Assembly: GCF_022179225.1 (NCBI RefSeq)
Contig: NZ_BPQL01000058.1
Location: forward strand, 24,491-88,490
Source of the DNA: Methylobacterium goesingense
GTDB lineage: Bacteria > Pseudomonadota > Alphaproteobacteria > Rhizobiales > Beijerinckiaceae
DNA length: 64,000 nt
Direction: 5' to 3'
Below are positions 49,225 to 58,115 of the stretch, piece after piece. The position numbers and the translations under genes are program-made. The first letter of the stretch is position 1; each line of letters starts with the position of its first letter. The notes below the pieces were generated by a model, which worked only from the letters and a program-made list of their open reading frames with translations, had not been told where the DNA came from and searched no databases.

Positions 49225-50745
49225 CTAGTCGGTGATGAAGCCGACGCGGCCGCGGTAGCCGTTGCCGAGGGGGTTGGCGCCCGCGACCCCGTAGAGTTTG
49301 TTCAGGCGGCCGAGGAGGATGGCCTGTGCATCCTGGGCGTCGACGAAGCCGTCATCCGGTCGCGCGATCTGGCGCGGTTCCATGGCTTTCGCGATGTACG
49401 GGGTGACCATGATCATCAGCTCCGTCTCCTGGCGCTGATAATCGCGGGAGCGGAACAGGGCGCCGATGATCGGCAGGTTGATCAGCCCCGGCAACCCCGA
49501 GATCGCCGCCTTGTTGCGCTGCTGGATCAGGCCGGCCGTCATCATCGTGGCGCCGGAGGCGAGCTCCACCGTGGTTTCGGATTTGCGGAGCGTAAAGCCC
49601 GGGACGGAGGTGTTCTGAGCGCCGGTGGCGGTGGTGCCCGCCGACACGAAATTGAATGAGTTCTGCTGGTCGATCTCGGAAACCTCGGTCCCGACGCGCA
49701 CCGAGATGCGGTTCTGCGCGAGGACCACGGGCGTGAAGCTGAGACTGACGCCATACTGCTTGAAGCTGATGCCGATGGTGCAGACGCCACCGGTGCAGTT
49801 CTGGGAGGCCGGAACGGGAATTTCGCCACCGGCCGTGAACTTGGCGGATTCGCCCGAGATCGCCGTCAGGGTCGGTTCGGCGAGGATGCGTGAAACACCC
49901 GCTTGCTCGAAGGCCCTCAGGGTCGCGGTCAGGCTGGCGCCGCCGGACCCGGTGACGGTCCCGGACAGGAGGTTTCCCGACGGGAACTGGCCGCCGTTCA
50001 GGGCGAGCGGCGTGGTGTTGGCGAGGTTCAGGCCCGACCAGCTGCCGTTGAGGTTGACGCCGAACTGCTTGAGAACCGTACGCGAGACCTCGACCACGGT
50101 GACGCGTAGCATCACCTGATCCTTGTCCCGGATGGTGAGGTTGTTGATCACCGCGCCCCGGCTCGCCGAAGCATTGGCGGTAGCACCCGTAGTCTGGCCC
50201 ACAGCTCCGGCCACACCGTTCACGCCGACGAACCCGTTGGTGATGTCGACGGCCTGCGCGGCCTCGGAGGCCGAGGCCACCGAACCGGAGAGAATGATCG
50301 AGTTCCCGGCCGAGCGAAGGTCGAACCGCCCGCCCGGGATGCTGCGCATGAGGATCTGGCTGAGTTCGCCGAGATTCAGGTTCGTCGCGACCGTGACGTC
50401 GAGGGCCGTGATCTGCCGTCCCTCTGCGTCCATGATGAAGATCGAGGTGGCCCCGTTCTCCATGCCGATGACGAAGACCTTGCGGGTGGACCGTACGACG
50501 GCGTTGGCGACCTTCGGATTGGCGACGAAGACCTCCTTGGCGTCCCGCGGCAGGTCGATCACCAGGGACCTGCCCATGGTGAGGTCGACACGCCGGGCCG
50601 TGCTGCCCTCGTTTCCGCCGACCGCGAGGACCGGCGCCGGGATCGTGTTGCGGGTGGGTTGGGCCCGGACAGGGCCGGCGGACGCCGCGACGACGAGCGC
50701 CGCTCCGACCGAGCCGAGGCGAAGGAATGTGCGGGAGTAGGTCAT
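49225..50745 (-). CDS. cpaC: Tad pilus outer-membrane secretin CpaC
   Basis: A 506-residue secretin: signal peptide, the pilus N-domain (LVIDLPRDAKEVFVANPKVA and RKVFVIGMENGATSIFIMDA), a BON domain, and the secretin domain with LAEPTLTAISGESAKFTAGG, EIPVPASQ and the C-terminal GLPGLINLPIIGALFRSRDY. It forms the pore for the Tad pilus. It lies 36 bases after cpaB. Confidence 0.97.
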   Translation of the reverse strand: MTYSRTFLRLGSVGAALVVAASAGPVRAQPTRNTIPAPVLAVGGNEGSTARRVDLTMGRSLVIDLPRDAKEVFVANPKVANAVVRSTRKVFVIGMENGATSIFIMDAEGRQITALDVTVATNLNLGELSQILMRSIPGGRFDLRSAGNSIILSGSVASASEAAQAVDITNGFVGVNGVAGAVGQTTGATANASASRGAVINNLTIRDKDQVMLRVTVVEVSRTVLKQFGVNLNGSWSGLNLANTTPLALNGGQFPSGNLLSGTVTGSGGASLTATLRAFEQAGVSRILAEPTLTAISGESAKFTAGGEIPVPASQNCTGGVCTIGISFKQYGVSLSFTPVVLAQNRISVRVGTEVSEIDQQNSFNFVSAGTTATGAQNTSVPGFTLRKSETTVELASGATMMTAGLIQQRNKAAISGLPGLINLPIIGALFRSRDYQRQETELMIMVTPYIAKAMEPRQIARPDDGFVDAQDAQAILLGRLNKLYGVAGANPLGNGYRGRVGFITD

Positions 50746-50780
50746 CGGCGCGTCCTCTGTCGTCAGGTGTGCGTTTCGTC

Positions 50781-51581
50781 TCAGCGCCGCGATTGCTGCT
50801 TCGCGACGCCGAACCGCACGACGGTGAGCGCTGTTTCGGGACGTGCTTCGAGGGTCGGGTCGCTGATGCGACCGCTATCGACGAGGCTTCGAAGGGAGAG
50901 AGAGAGTTGGCCCGCCTTCTGGGCCATGGTCACGAGTTCGGCCTGGGCCGGGGTCAGGGCGAGGGTGGCGGTTTCGCCCGTCACGACGTTGTTGCCGTTC
51001 TTCTCCTGCACGATCTGTCCGATCGCCAGGACGCGAATGTCCTGAAGCAGGGTCTCGGAGGCCTGCGCGTCGCCGTTGCCGCGCCCCACATCCTCGTCGC
51101 GGTAGGTGCGGATGATGTCGACATGATCGTTCGGCAGGATGAAGCCGCCCGCCGTGTTCGATCCGCGTGTGTCGATGGTGATCGCGACCGCACGCATGCC
51201 CGCGGGAAGGACCGCGGCAAGGAAACCGCCATCGGACCGGGCGAGCTTCTGTGGGCGGATCGGCTCGCCGGCAAGGAAGTTCGAGCGGGTTATGGACCCG
51301 ACGATCTCCTCCATACCCTTCGGTGAGCTGGTGCGGGTGATGTAGCCCGCCGAGAGCGCGTCGTTCGGCCAAGGCTGCCAGCGCAGGTCAGGCGCCTGGA
51401 TGTTCTGCCCCATGGGCAACTCGGCGGCTGCCACCAGCACGTCCGTCACCGGGACGGCGGGGGGCGGAGCGACGGCGATCGGCTGAACCGTCGGCTTGTC
51501 TTCGCCGCTCATGAGGAAAGCCGCCGCTCCGCCCGCAACGAGCGCAATCGCGAGAACGGCAAGTCTGGCTGGTTTCATCAC
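50781..51581 (-). CDS. cpaB: Tad pilus assembly protein CpaB
   Basis: A 266-residue periplasmic protein with an N-terminal membrane anchor (RLAVLAIALVAGGAAAFLMS), an SAF domain (VTDVLVAAAELPMGQNIQAP) and the CpaB core (VAITIDTRGSNTAGGFILPN then DHVDIIRTYRD). It is followed by cpaC and lies 122 bases downstream of the cpaA stop region; a near CtrA box precedes it. Confidence 0.96.
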   Translation of the reverse strand: MMKPARLAVLAIALVAGGAAAFLMSGEDKPTVQPIAVAPPPAVPVTDVLVAAAELPMGQNIQAPDLRWQPWPNDALSAGYITRTSSPKGMEEIVGSITRSNFLAGEPIRPQKLARSDGGFLAAVLPAGMRAVAITIDTRGSNTAGGFILPNDHVDIIRTYRDEDVGRGNGDAQASETLLQDIRVLAIGQIVQEKNGNNVVTGETATLALTPAQAELVTMAQKAGQLSLSLRSLVDSGRISDPTLEARPETALTVVRFGVAKQQSRR

Positions 51582-51639
51582 CGGGCTCGAACCTAAGGAC
51601 GGCGGATCGCCGTACGGTTCGGATCTGAGGCCGGATTCC

Positions 51640-51655
51640 TCAAATTACGGTTAAC
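51640..51655 (+). promoter_or_regulatory. Near-match CtrA box upstream of cpaB
   Basis: TCAA-ATTACGG-TTAAC, one base off the consensus, 59 bases before the cpaB start. It could drive cpaB and the downstream pilus genes as one transcript. Confidence 0.4.
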
Positions 51656-51703
51656 AAGCGGTAATCAATGCGATCGAAATTGCTATTTGGTACAGATGGC
51701 CAG

Positions 51704-52210
51704 TCAGATCCCGAGGCTACGGGTCCAGATGACGGTCTCGGGCAGGACCAGAAGAGCGGCGAGCGCCAGCGCGATTCCGTACGGGACGCCGGTCTTCGCA
51801 TCGTGAAGATGCAACGCGAAGGGCAGCCGTGCGACCGGGCCGGGGAGCGGAAGCGCCCGCATCGCCAGGAGACCGAGCGTCAGAGCACCGCCCGACACGG
51901 AGGCGAGGAGAAGGTATTCGGGCAGGTGGTCGAAGCCGATCCAGAGGGCGGTCGCGGCAGCGAGCTTGGCATCGCCGCCCCCGATCAGCCCGAAGGCGAA
52001 CAGACTGAAGGTGACCAGCAGGGTCACGGCTCCCGCACCGAGGTGGTTGGCGATCTCGCTCAAACCAAACCCGCTCGCGATCGCGAAGGCCGCGAAGGCG
52101 ACCGCCAAGGCAATCGACACGGTGTTGGGGATGAGCATGGTCAGGAGGTCCCGGGAGGCCGCGTAGGCCATCAGGAACGGGAAGACCACGAGAAGGCTGA
52201 GGCTGGCCAT
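51704..52210 (-). CDS. cpaA: Prepilin peptidase CpaA/TadV
   Basis: A 168-residue membrane aspartic protease that cleaves the Flp prepilin. The two catalytic aspartates are Asp21 (AASRDLLTMLIPN) and Asp80 (LIGGGDAKLAAA). Six membrane helices are predicted, and it lacks the methylase domain, as usual for TadV. It lies between flp and cpaB on the same strand. Confidence 0.95.
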   Translation of the reverse strand: MASLSLLVVFPFLMAYAASRDLLTMLIPNTVSIALAVAFAAFAIASGFGLSEIANHLGAGAVTLLVTFSLFAFGLIGGGDAKLAAATALWIGFDHLPEYLLLASVSGGALTLGLLAMRALPLPGPVARLPFALHLHDAKTGVPYGIALALAALLVLPETVIWTRSLGI

Positions 52211-52601
52211 ATCGGTTCAACAGTCTCGCGCGACGCGATCGGCGTACGGACCACGCTCGGGCCCGGGCCTCTCTGGGGTGATCCGGGATGTGTCCATGGT
52301 GCCCAGCGACCCTCCGGCGAGATCCGCCACTCGGGTGGGTCGGTCGCGTTGCGGTCGAACAGCGGAGAGGGCAGCCACGCGAACGTGGCATGCCCGAGAA
52401 TTCCGTGAACTGCCGATCGAGTACGGGCGACAGTGCTCGTTGTTGGAGAGCCGAGCCTGGTGCCCGCTCCATGTGTAACCGTGAGAGGTGCGCCGACCGT
52501 CTCCGGCGAGGCCCCTCAGACAAGGTCGGCCCGCCAGGATCCGGGCCGCGCTCTCCCGCTGCGTTGCACCGGCCAATTGCCGGAACGCAACGCTCCCGGG
52601 A
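52211..52601. other. Intergenic region between flp and cpaA
   Basis: These 391 bases contain no convincing gene; open frames are Arg-rich. The notable element is an interrupted inverted repeat at 52561-52593, just behind flp. Confidence 0.5.
52561..52593 (-). repeat. Hairpin behind the flp gene
   Basis: GCGTTGC/GCAACGC outer arms and CCGG/CCGG inner arms fold into a stem with an internal bulge, nine bases past the flp stop. There is no T-run. It may protect the pilin mRNA 3' end or attenuate readthrough to cpaA. Confidence 0.55.
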
Positions 52602-52784
52602 TTACTTCGCAGCGGGCGCCGTCGCGAGGTTGGTGGCGACTGCACCGAGCTTGGTGTTCAGGTTGGTGCCGATCGTGGAGAGGGTACCGATGATCACGAC
52701 GGCGATGAGGGCGGCGATCAGGCCGTACTCGATGGCGGTGGCACCGGACTCGTCGGCGGCGAAACGCTTGAAAATGGAGGTCAT
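52602..52784 (-). CDS. flp: Flp-family type IVb pilin
   Basis: A 60-residue prepilin, the major subunit of the Tad pilus. The leader MTSIFKRFAADESG ends at the cleavage site Gly14-Ala15, followed by ATAIEYGLIAALIAVVIIGT with Glu19 (+5) and Tyr20, the classic Flp motif. The rest is a short amphipathic tail. It lies upstream of cpaA on the same strand, as in Caulobacter pilA-cpaA. Confidence 0.97.
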   Translation of the reverse strand: MTSIFKRFAADESGATAIEYGLIAALIAVVIIGTLSTIGTNLNTKLGAVATNLATAPAAK

Positions 52785-53178
52785 GGCAAAGTACCCCTGA
52801 AGTGGATGTGCCGCACACGCCCTCGGCGTCTCTCCGGCGACCCAGTCAGAATGTCAGGGGCCTCTTGCGATTGGGTTAAATCGATCCGCGAAACCGGGTC
52901 CAGGCTCAGGGCCTCGGATCATCATCAAGAAATCCTTAACGCCACCGGCGGCTATGGCCGACTCCGTGGGACGCGACTGAAGAGCGGCGCGTTCTCGAGG
53001 TCGGCGACGAACGCGGACGCGTTGGACCTTCAGCGCCACGCTCCGAGATAGCGCAGTTATCGGTTCGTTTACCCTGCGCGTGCTTCTTCGGCGGACCACT
53101 CTCGGCGCGCCGGCTCGTTCGGATGTGCCGGCATCAAGCGTGATGGGCGTCGTGCCGTACGGTTTCAGTGAGCCTCCG
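52785..53178. other. Promoter region of flp
   Basis: These 394 bases separate flp from the divergent pilus-N-domain gene. The main feature is a near CtrA box at 52925. I see no other gene or repeat. Confidence 0.5.
52925..52940 (+). promoter_or_regulatory. Near-match CtrA box upstream of flp
   Basis: TCAA-GAAATCC-TTAAC, one base off the consensus and about 140 bases before the flp start. pilA, the flp homologue in Caulobacter, is a direct CtrA target, which supports the reading. Confidence 0.45.
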
Positions 53179-53688
53179 ATGCAACAGCGCGCGAACCCGT
53201 CCCGCATAGCCGCCCGGACCCTCGCCGCCGTCTTGTTGTCCGTCTGGTCCGCCTTCGGCTGCCCCACCGTGAAAGCCCAGCCGACGACGGGCGCACCGAC
53301 CATCGTCACGGTGACGGTCGACAATGCCAAGGTGATCCGGTTGCCCGACCGGACCCAAACGGTGATCGTCGGCAATCCCATCATCGCGGACGTCGCCCTC
53401 CAGAAGAACGGCGTGCTGATCCTCACCGGGAAGAGCTTCGGCAGTACCAACCTGATCGCCCTCGACGCATCGGGAAGCATGCTGGCGGAATCGACCATCA
53501 GCGTTCAGGCGCCGCAGGCCGCCGTGATAACCGTTCAGCGCGGGCTCGACCGCGAGTCGTATTCCTGCACGCCGAACTGTCAGCCGTCGATCCAACTCGG
53601 CGACGCGACGAAATACTACGGGGACGTCAGCGGCCAAGCCGAAGCACGCCGTGCCATGGCGACGGGTACCGGAGCAGCCGCCCGCTGA
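53179..53688 (+). CDS. Orphan pilus/secretin N-domain protein
   Basis: A 169-residue exported protein. After a signal peptide (RTLAAVLLSVWSAFGCPTVK) it has the secretin/pilus N-terminal domain seen in CpaC: VDNAKVIRLPDRTQTVIVGN, PIIADVALQKNGVLILTGKS, FGSTNLIALDASG. The C-terminal end carries CTPNC and has no secretin pore. It is divergent from flp and may be a periplasmic accessory of the Tad secretin. The start is chosen for the signal; an ATG at 53143 is possible. Confidence 0.8.
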   Translation: MQQRANPSRIAARTLAAVLLSVWSAFGCPTVKAQPTTGAPTIVTVTVDNAKVIRLPDRTQTVIVGNPIIADVALQKNGVLILTGKSFGSTNLIALDASGSMLAESTISVQAPQAAVITVQRGLDRESYSCTPNCQPSIQLGDATKYYGDVSGQAEARRAMATGTGAAAR

Positions 53689-53716
53689 GACTCGCCGACA
53701 GGCGGCTGCGGACGGC

Positions 53717-54172
53717 TCACCCCTCGGACAGGTAGCGCGGCTCCACACAGTCCCGAGTCGCGAGCCGAAAACCGTCGAGTCCTTCGATCGTCGCCGCGCG
53801 CCCCGCGCGCAGATCCGCCACATAGCGCAGGGCGCCGGCGACCACCCGCTCCGAATACGGCTTGGCGATCACCCCCATCGCTCCGGCGAAGTCATCGGGA
53901 ATGCGCTTGGCGTTCGCCGTCATGAACACCACCGTGGTGTGCGGGTCGGCGCTGAGCGCTCGGGCCACCTCGACACCGGTGGGGCCGTCCACCAAGTGGA
54001 TGTCGACGAACGCCACGTCGGGGGCCGTCGAGATGCCGAGGGCGATCGCCTCGGCGGAGCTTCCGGCGACGCCCACGACATCGTGGCCGAGTTCATCGAG
54101 CAGGCATTCGAGTTCGAGGGCAATGAGGACCTCGTCCTCGACCACGAGGACGCGCAGGGCCGGACTGGTCAT
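53717..54172 (-). CDS. Single-domain response regulator (LovR-like)
   Basis: A 151-residue receiver-only protein: VLVVEDEVLIALELECLLDE, phospho-acceptor Asp57 in VAFVDIHL (numbered from Met5 of the longer frame), VVFMTANAKRIPDDFAGAMG and IAKPYSERVV. It has no output domain. Its ATG overlaps the stop of the LOV kinase gene (ATGA), so it is its coupled partner. In Caulobacter, LovR is the phosphate-sink partner of LovK; the same role is inferred here. Confidence 0.9.
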   Translation of the reverse strand: MTSPALRVLVVEDEVLIALELECLLDELGHDVVGVAGSSAEAIALGISTAPDVAFVDIHLVDGPTGVEVARALSADPHTTVVFMTANAKRIPDDFAGAMGVIAKPYSERVVAGALRYVADLRAGRAATIEGLDGFRLATRDCVEPRYLSEG

Positions 54173-55317
54173 CGTGTCGTCCATTCCGCTTCCGGGGCCC
54201 GCTCCGTACCGGTCCGCAGGGAGACCGCATCGAGCGGCACCGTAATTTCGACGCGTGTACCGGGGGCGACATCGCTCCAGACGATCACGCCGCGAAGCTG
54301 GCGGACGACCATCTCGACGAGGGAGCGTCCGAAGCCCGCCGGATTCGGCTTGCCACCGGCAAGGCCGATCCCGTCGTCCTGGATCAGCATGCGCAGCCCT
54401 TCGTCGCTGCGCTGCGCCGTGATGGTGATCCGCCCGGCCCGGCTGTCCGGAAAGGCGTGACGGACGGCGTTGGTCGCCAACTCATGGAGCATCAGCGCAA
54501 GGGGCGCCGCCATCGCGGCGGAAACCGCGATCGAATCGATCTCAGCGCTGACGGCCGTCCGTTCGTTGTCGATGCCGGCGACGAGTTCGGAGACAAAGTC
54601 CTCGGCGAATTCACGCAGATCGAACCGCGTTACGTCGCCAGTGGAGTAGAGCATCCGATGGACGGTGGAGAGGGCACCAACACGCTCCGCCATGCCCTGC
54701 AGCGCGTCGCGGACCTCGCCGCGCGGTGTGCGCCGGGCCTTCAACAGCATCAGGGACGAGATGACCTGGAGGTTGTTCTTGACCCGGTGATCGACCTCGT
54801 GGAGCAGCGCGGTCTTCTGCTCGAGCGCGGCCCGCAGGTCCGCGGTCTGCTCGGCGACCCGTCGTTCGAGTTCGTCGTTGGCGTCGCGCATCGCGACTTC
54901 GTGGCGATATTTGCCCGTCATGTCGGCCTGAGCCGAATAGAAATGAACGATCCGCCCTGTGGCGTCGCGCACGGGCGCCACTGTCATGCCGTTCCAGAAC
55001 GACGTGCCGTCCTTGCGGTAATTGACCAGCTCGATCTCGATCGGCCGGCCCACCCGCACGGCTTCGCGGAGGCGGCGCACAGCGCGCGGATCCGTGTCGG
55101 CACCCTGAAGCATCCGGCAGTTTCTGCCGTCGAGATCCTCCCAGGAATAACCCGTCAGGGCGAGGAATGCGTCGTTGGCCCAGACGATCGGGTTGTCGGC
55201 CAGGCGCGGATCGGTGAGCACCATCGGCGTCGGGCTGGCCGTGAAGGCGGCCACGAACGCGCCGGCGTCGATCCCGAGCTTGCGCGGTCCAGCGGCGGGG
55301 GGATCCCTATGCGTCAT
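54169..55317 (-). CDS. LOV-domain blue-light histidine kinase
   Basis: A 382-residue soluble photosensor kinase. Residues 22-140 form a LOV domain with the photoactive Cys67 in GRNCRMLQ, FMN-contact Asn99 and Asn109 (NYRKDGTSFWN) and Gln130 (FYSAQADMT). A coiled-coil linker (about 140-170) leads to a HisKA_2/HWE-type kinase with phospho-acceptor His177 in HEVDHRVKNNLQVISSLMLL, and HATPase motifs MLHELATNAVRHAF and QDDGIGL. It resembles LovK of Caulobacter and LOV-HK of Brucella. Confidence 0.94.
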   Translation of the reverse strand: MTHRDPPAAGPRKLGIDAGAFVAAFTASPTPMVLTDPRLADNPIVWANDAFLALTGYSWEDLDGRNCRMLQGADTDPRAVRRLREAVRVGRPIEIELVNYRKDGTSFWNGMTVAPVRDATGRIVHFYSAQADMTGKYRHEVAMRDANDELERRVAEQTADLRAALEQKTALLHEVDHRVKNNLQVISSLMLLKARRTPRGEVRDALQGMAERVGALSTVHRMLYSTGDVTRFDLREFAEDFVSELVAGIDNERTAVSAEIDSIAVSAAMAAPLALMLHELATNAVRHAFPDSRAGRITITAQRSDEGLRMLIQDDGIGLAGGKPNPAGFGRSLVEMVVRQLRGVIVWSDVAPGTRVEITVPLDAVSLRTGTERAPEAEWTTR

Positions 55318-55639
55318 GATCGGCGTCGGCCAAAGCTGTCCACCCGGTCTGCAAGTTCAGATGTTCAGCCGTCACTGCCCCACCGGATGAAGCGAGCGAG
55401 TTGACCCCTCGGAGCACCCGCCCGTCAACGGAAAATTCGCCCATGGTCGATCGCCCGGGCCGGTCTGCCAACAGGAAAAATGCGAGACGTCGCATTAAGG
55501 TTTTGGAAGGCATGCTGCGTCCGGTGAGCGCCGCGCAACGGCCTGCGGGTCCTGGGACAACTCCGGGCGTGGGATCGGAGCCGTGGGCTGATATGGTTTG
55601 CGGGCATCAAGCCCGTTCGACCCCTAGGAGTTCCATGCC
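55318..55639. other. Intergenic region between LOV kinase and ampG-like gene
   Basis: These 322 bases lie between divergent genes and should hold both promoters. I see no convincing promoter consensus, gene or repeat. Confidence 0.45.
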
Positions 55640-57145
55640 ATGGCCCGAAGCGACGCAACGGCCCGAAGCGACCTGGGCGACGCCCCGACCCGGCGCCTCC
55701 GCCTAAAGGACATCGTCGAGGACCGGCGCATCCTGCTGATGCTGGCGCTGGGCTTCTCGTCGGGACTGCCCCTGTTGTTGGTGCTTGGCACCTTCTCGAC
55801 GCGGCTCGCCTATTCGGACGTCGATATCAAGTCGATCGGCCTGTTCAGCTACCTTGCGCTTCCCTACACCCTGAAGTTCCTCTGGGCGCCGCTGATCGAC
55901 CGGTTCGACGTACCCGTCCTCAGCCGCGCCCTCGGGCGACGCCGGGCCTGGATGATCGCGACCCAGTGCGCGGTGGCCATCGCGCTGACGCTAATGGCCT
56001 TCGCCGATCCGGGCACCAGCCTGGCGCTGCTCGGGCTCGGCGCCTTCCTCGTCGCCATCTGCGCAGCGACCCAGGACGTGGTCATCGACGGCTGGCGCAT
56101 CGACGCCGCCGGCACGGACCTCCAGGGCGTGATGGCGGCGACCTCGAACCTCGGCTACCGGCTCGCCCTGATGTCGGCCGGCGCAGGTGCGCTCTTCATC
56201 GCCAGCGCCTACGGTTGGAGCGTGGCCTACCTGTCGATGGCAGCCCTGATGGGCGTCGGCATGTTCGCGGCGCTGTTCGCCCCGGCCTACGATCGCGCCT
56301 CCAGCGAGCGGGCGCCGGCGGCACCCAAGCCGGCCTGGACGCTCCGTAGCGCGATCCTCGAGCCCCTGGCCGAGCTTCACGCGCGGCTCGGGCACAGCCT
56401 CTGGGCCATCCTCGTCCTCGTCGCTTTTTACCGCATGCCCGACTTCATCTCCGGCGTAATGGCGAGCCCGCTCTACAAGACCGTGGGGTTCAGCCTCGTG
56501 GATATCGGCTTCGTTTCGAAGCTCTATGGCATCTGGGTGGGTATTGCCGGGGCCTTCGTCGGCGGCTGGGCGATGACCCGCTTCGGCCTGTTCCCGACCC
56601 TGGTGGTCGGCGCCTTCCTGGGCGCCGCCTCGAATCTTTCCTTCTCCTGGCTGTCCTTCGGCGGCCCGGAGGTGTGGCGCCTCACGGCGGCGATCTCCAT
56701 CGACAATTTCTGCGGCTCCTTCGCCGGCATGGCGCTGATCGCCTACATGTCGAGCCTGACCGCACCAGGATTGGCCGCCACCCAGTACGCTTTGTTTTCA
56801 TCGCTCTACGCGCTGCCGGGCAAGTTCGTGGCGGGCACCTCCGGCTACATCGTGGCGGCCTTCGGATATCCGGTGTTCTTCGCCCTCACCGCAGCCGTCG
56901 GCATCCCGGTGGTGATCCTCTGCATCTTCGTGGGGCGAGCCGGAGAGCGCGACGCGGCCGCCGCCAGCGCCGCGGCATCCGATCCGGTCCGCCCCGAGGC
57001 CGCCGCTGGAGACGAGATTGCCGGGAACCATCCGCGAGGCCCCGGGCTTGCTTCCACCGGCAGCAGCCCCTCGGGGAAGACCCAGCCGGATATGGCTACT
57101 TCGGAAACGAGCCGCGCCGGCCGCACCCACCCCGCACACGGATGA
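55640..57145 (+). CDS. AmpG-like MFS muropeptide permease
   Basis: A 501-residue major-facilitator protein with about 12 membrane helices. The motifs GFSSGLPLLLVLGTFSTRLA, YTLKFLWAPLIDRFDVPVLS and GRRRAWMIATQCAV are the AmpG signature. AmpG imports anhydro-muropeptides for cell-wall recycling. The C-terminal 70 residues are a disordered Ala/Pro/Ser tail. Its ATG has TAGGAG about ten bases upstream. The EcsC-like gene follows ten bases later. Confidence 0.93.
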   Translation: MARSDATARSDLGDAPTRRLRLKDIVEDRRILLMLALGFSSGLPLLLVLGTFSTRLAYSDVDIKSIGLFSYLALPYTLKFLWAPLIDRFDVPVLSRALGRRRAWMIATQCAVAIALTLMAFADPGTSLALLGLGAFLVAICAATQDVVIDGWRIDAAGTDLQGVMAATSNLGYRLALMSAGAGALFIASAYGWSVAYLSMAALMGVGMFAALFAPAYDRASSERAPAAPKPAWTLRSAILEPLAELHARLGHSLWAILVLVAFYRMPDFISGVMASPLYKTVGFSLVDIGFVSKLYGIWVGIAGAFVGGWAMTRFGLFPTLVVGAFLGAASNLSFSWLSFGGPEVWRLTAAISIDNFCGSFAGMALIAYMSSLTAPGLAATQYALFSSLYALPGKFVAGTSGYIVAAFGYPVFFALTAAVGIPVVILCIFVGRAGERDAAAASAAASDPVRPEAAAGDEIAGNHPRGPGLASTGSSPSGKTQPDMATSETSRAGRTHPAHG

Positions 57146-57155
57146 GACCGCAGAC

Positions 57156-58109
57156 GTGAGCAACATCAAACTCGTGGACGACACCCTGACCGCCCCGGCC
57201 CCCATCGCCGACTCGCTTGGCCTGAGCGACGCGGACCGCGCCGCCCTGCGCCGAGCCGTCGAGGCCCTGGAGAAGCCCGGGCTCGCCGCCCGCCTCTCGG
57301 CAGTCGCCGGCGCCCCCCTCGATCTGATCGGGCGGGCACTGCCGGCCCCCGTGACCGACGCGGTGGCGCAGGCCACCGAGAGCGCCATGCGCGCTTCCCT
57401 CAAGCTCGCCTTGGCGACCCTGCCGGCGGGCCGTGAGATCCCCGTCGTCCCCGCCACCGAACCGCTGCTCACCGGGCCGACCGAACCCGAATCGGCCACG
57501 ATGCGCACCGCCGCACGCCTGGCGAAGTATTTCCCGTCGAGCGCCTTCGGCCATAAGGCCTTGGCCGCCGTCTCCGGCGCGGTCGGCGGCGCCTTCGGAC
57601 TCGCGACCCTCGCGGTGGAACTGCCGCTCTCGACGACCCTGATGCTGCGCTCCATCGCGCAGATCGCGCAGGAAGAGGGCGAGGATCTCCAGGATCCCGA
57701 GAACGCCCTGGCCTGCGTCCAAGTCTTCGCCCTCGGCGGACGCGAGGCGGCCGGCAGCGCCCTTACGGAGAGCGGCTATTTCGCGGTGCGCGCTGCCCTG
57801 GCCAAGACAATGGTGGAGGCCGCCCGCTACGCCGGCAATCGGGCCCTCCTCGACGAGGCCGCCCCTGCGCTGATCCGCTTCTCGGCGCAGATCGCGTCGC
57901 GCTTCGGCCTCGTGGTCTCGCAGAAGGTTGCGGCGCAGGCCGTGCCGATCCTCGGTGCAGTCGGCGGCGCGGCGGTCAACGCGGCCTTCATGGACCACTT
58001 CCAGTCGACGGCCCGCGCGCATTTCACCGTGCGGCGTCTGGAGCGGACCTACGGCGCGGCCCCGGTCCGCGCCGCCTACGAGTCCGAGAAGGCGATGCTG
58101 GGGGTCTGA
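57156..58109 (+). CDS. EcsC-family protein
   Basis: A 317-residue protein of the EcsC family. The core has AARLAKYFPSSAFGHKALAA, VELPLSTTLMLRSIAQIAQE, PENALACVQVFALGGR and AVPILGAVGGAAVNAAFMDH. The alternating glycine/hydrophobic stretches suggest membrane association. The GTG at 57156 starts the family-like N-terminus. The molecular role is unknown. It is probably co-transcribed with the AmpG-like gene. Confidence 0.88.
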   Translation: MSNIKLVDDTLTAPAPIADSLGLSDADRAALRRAVEALEKPGLAARLSAVAGAPLDLIGRALPAPVTDAVAQATESAMRASLKLALATLPAGREIPVVPATEPLLTGPTEPESATMRTAARLAKYFPSSAFGHKALAAVSGAVGGAFGLATLAVELPLSTTLMLRSIAQIAQEEGEDLQDPENALACVQVFALGGREAAGSALTESGYFAVRAALAKTMVEAARYAGNRALLDEAAPALIRFSAQIASRFGLVVSQKVAAQAVPILGAVGGAAVNAAFMDHFQSTARAHFTVRRLERTYGAAPVRAAYESEKAMLGV

Positions 58110-58115
58110 CCCGCC

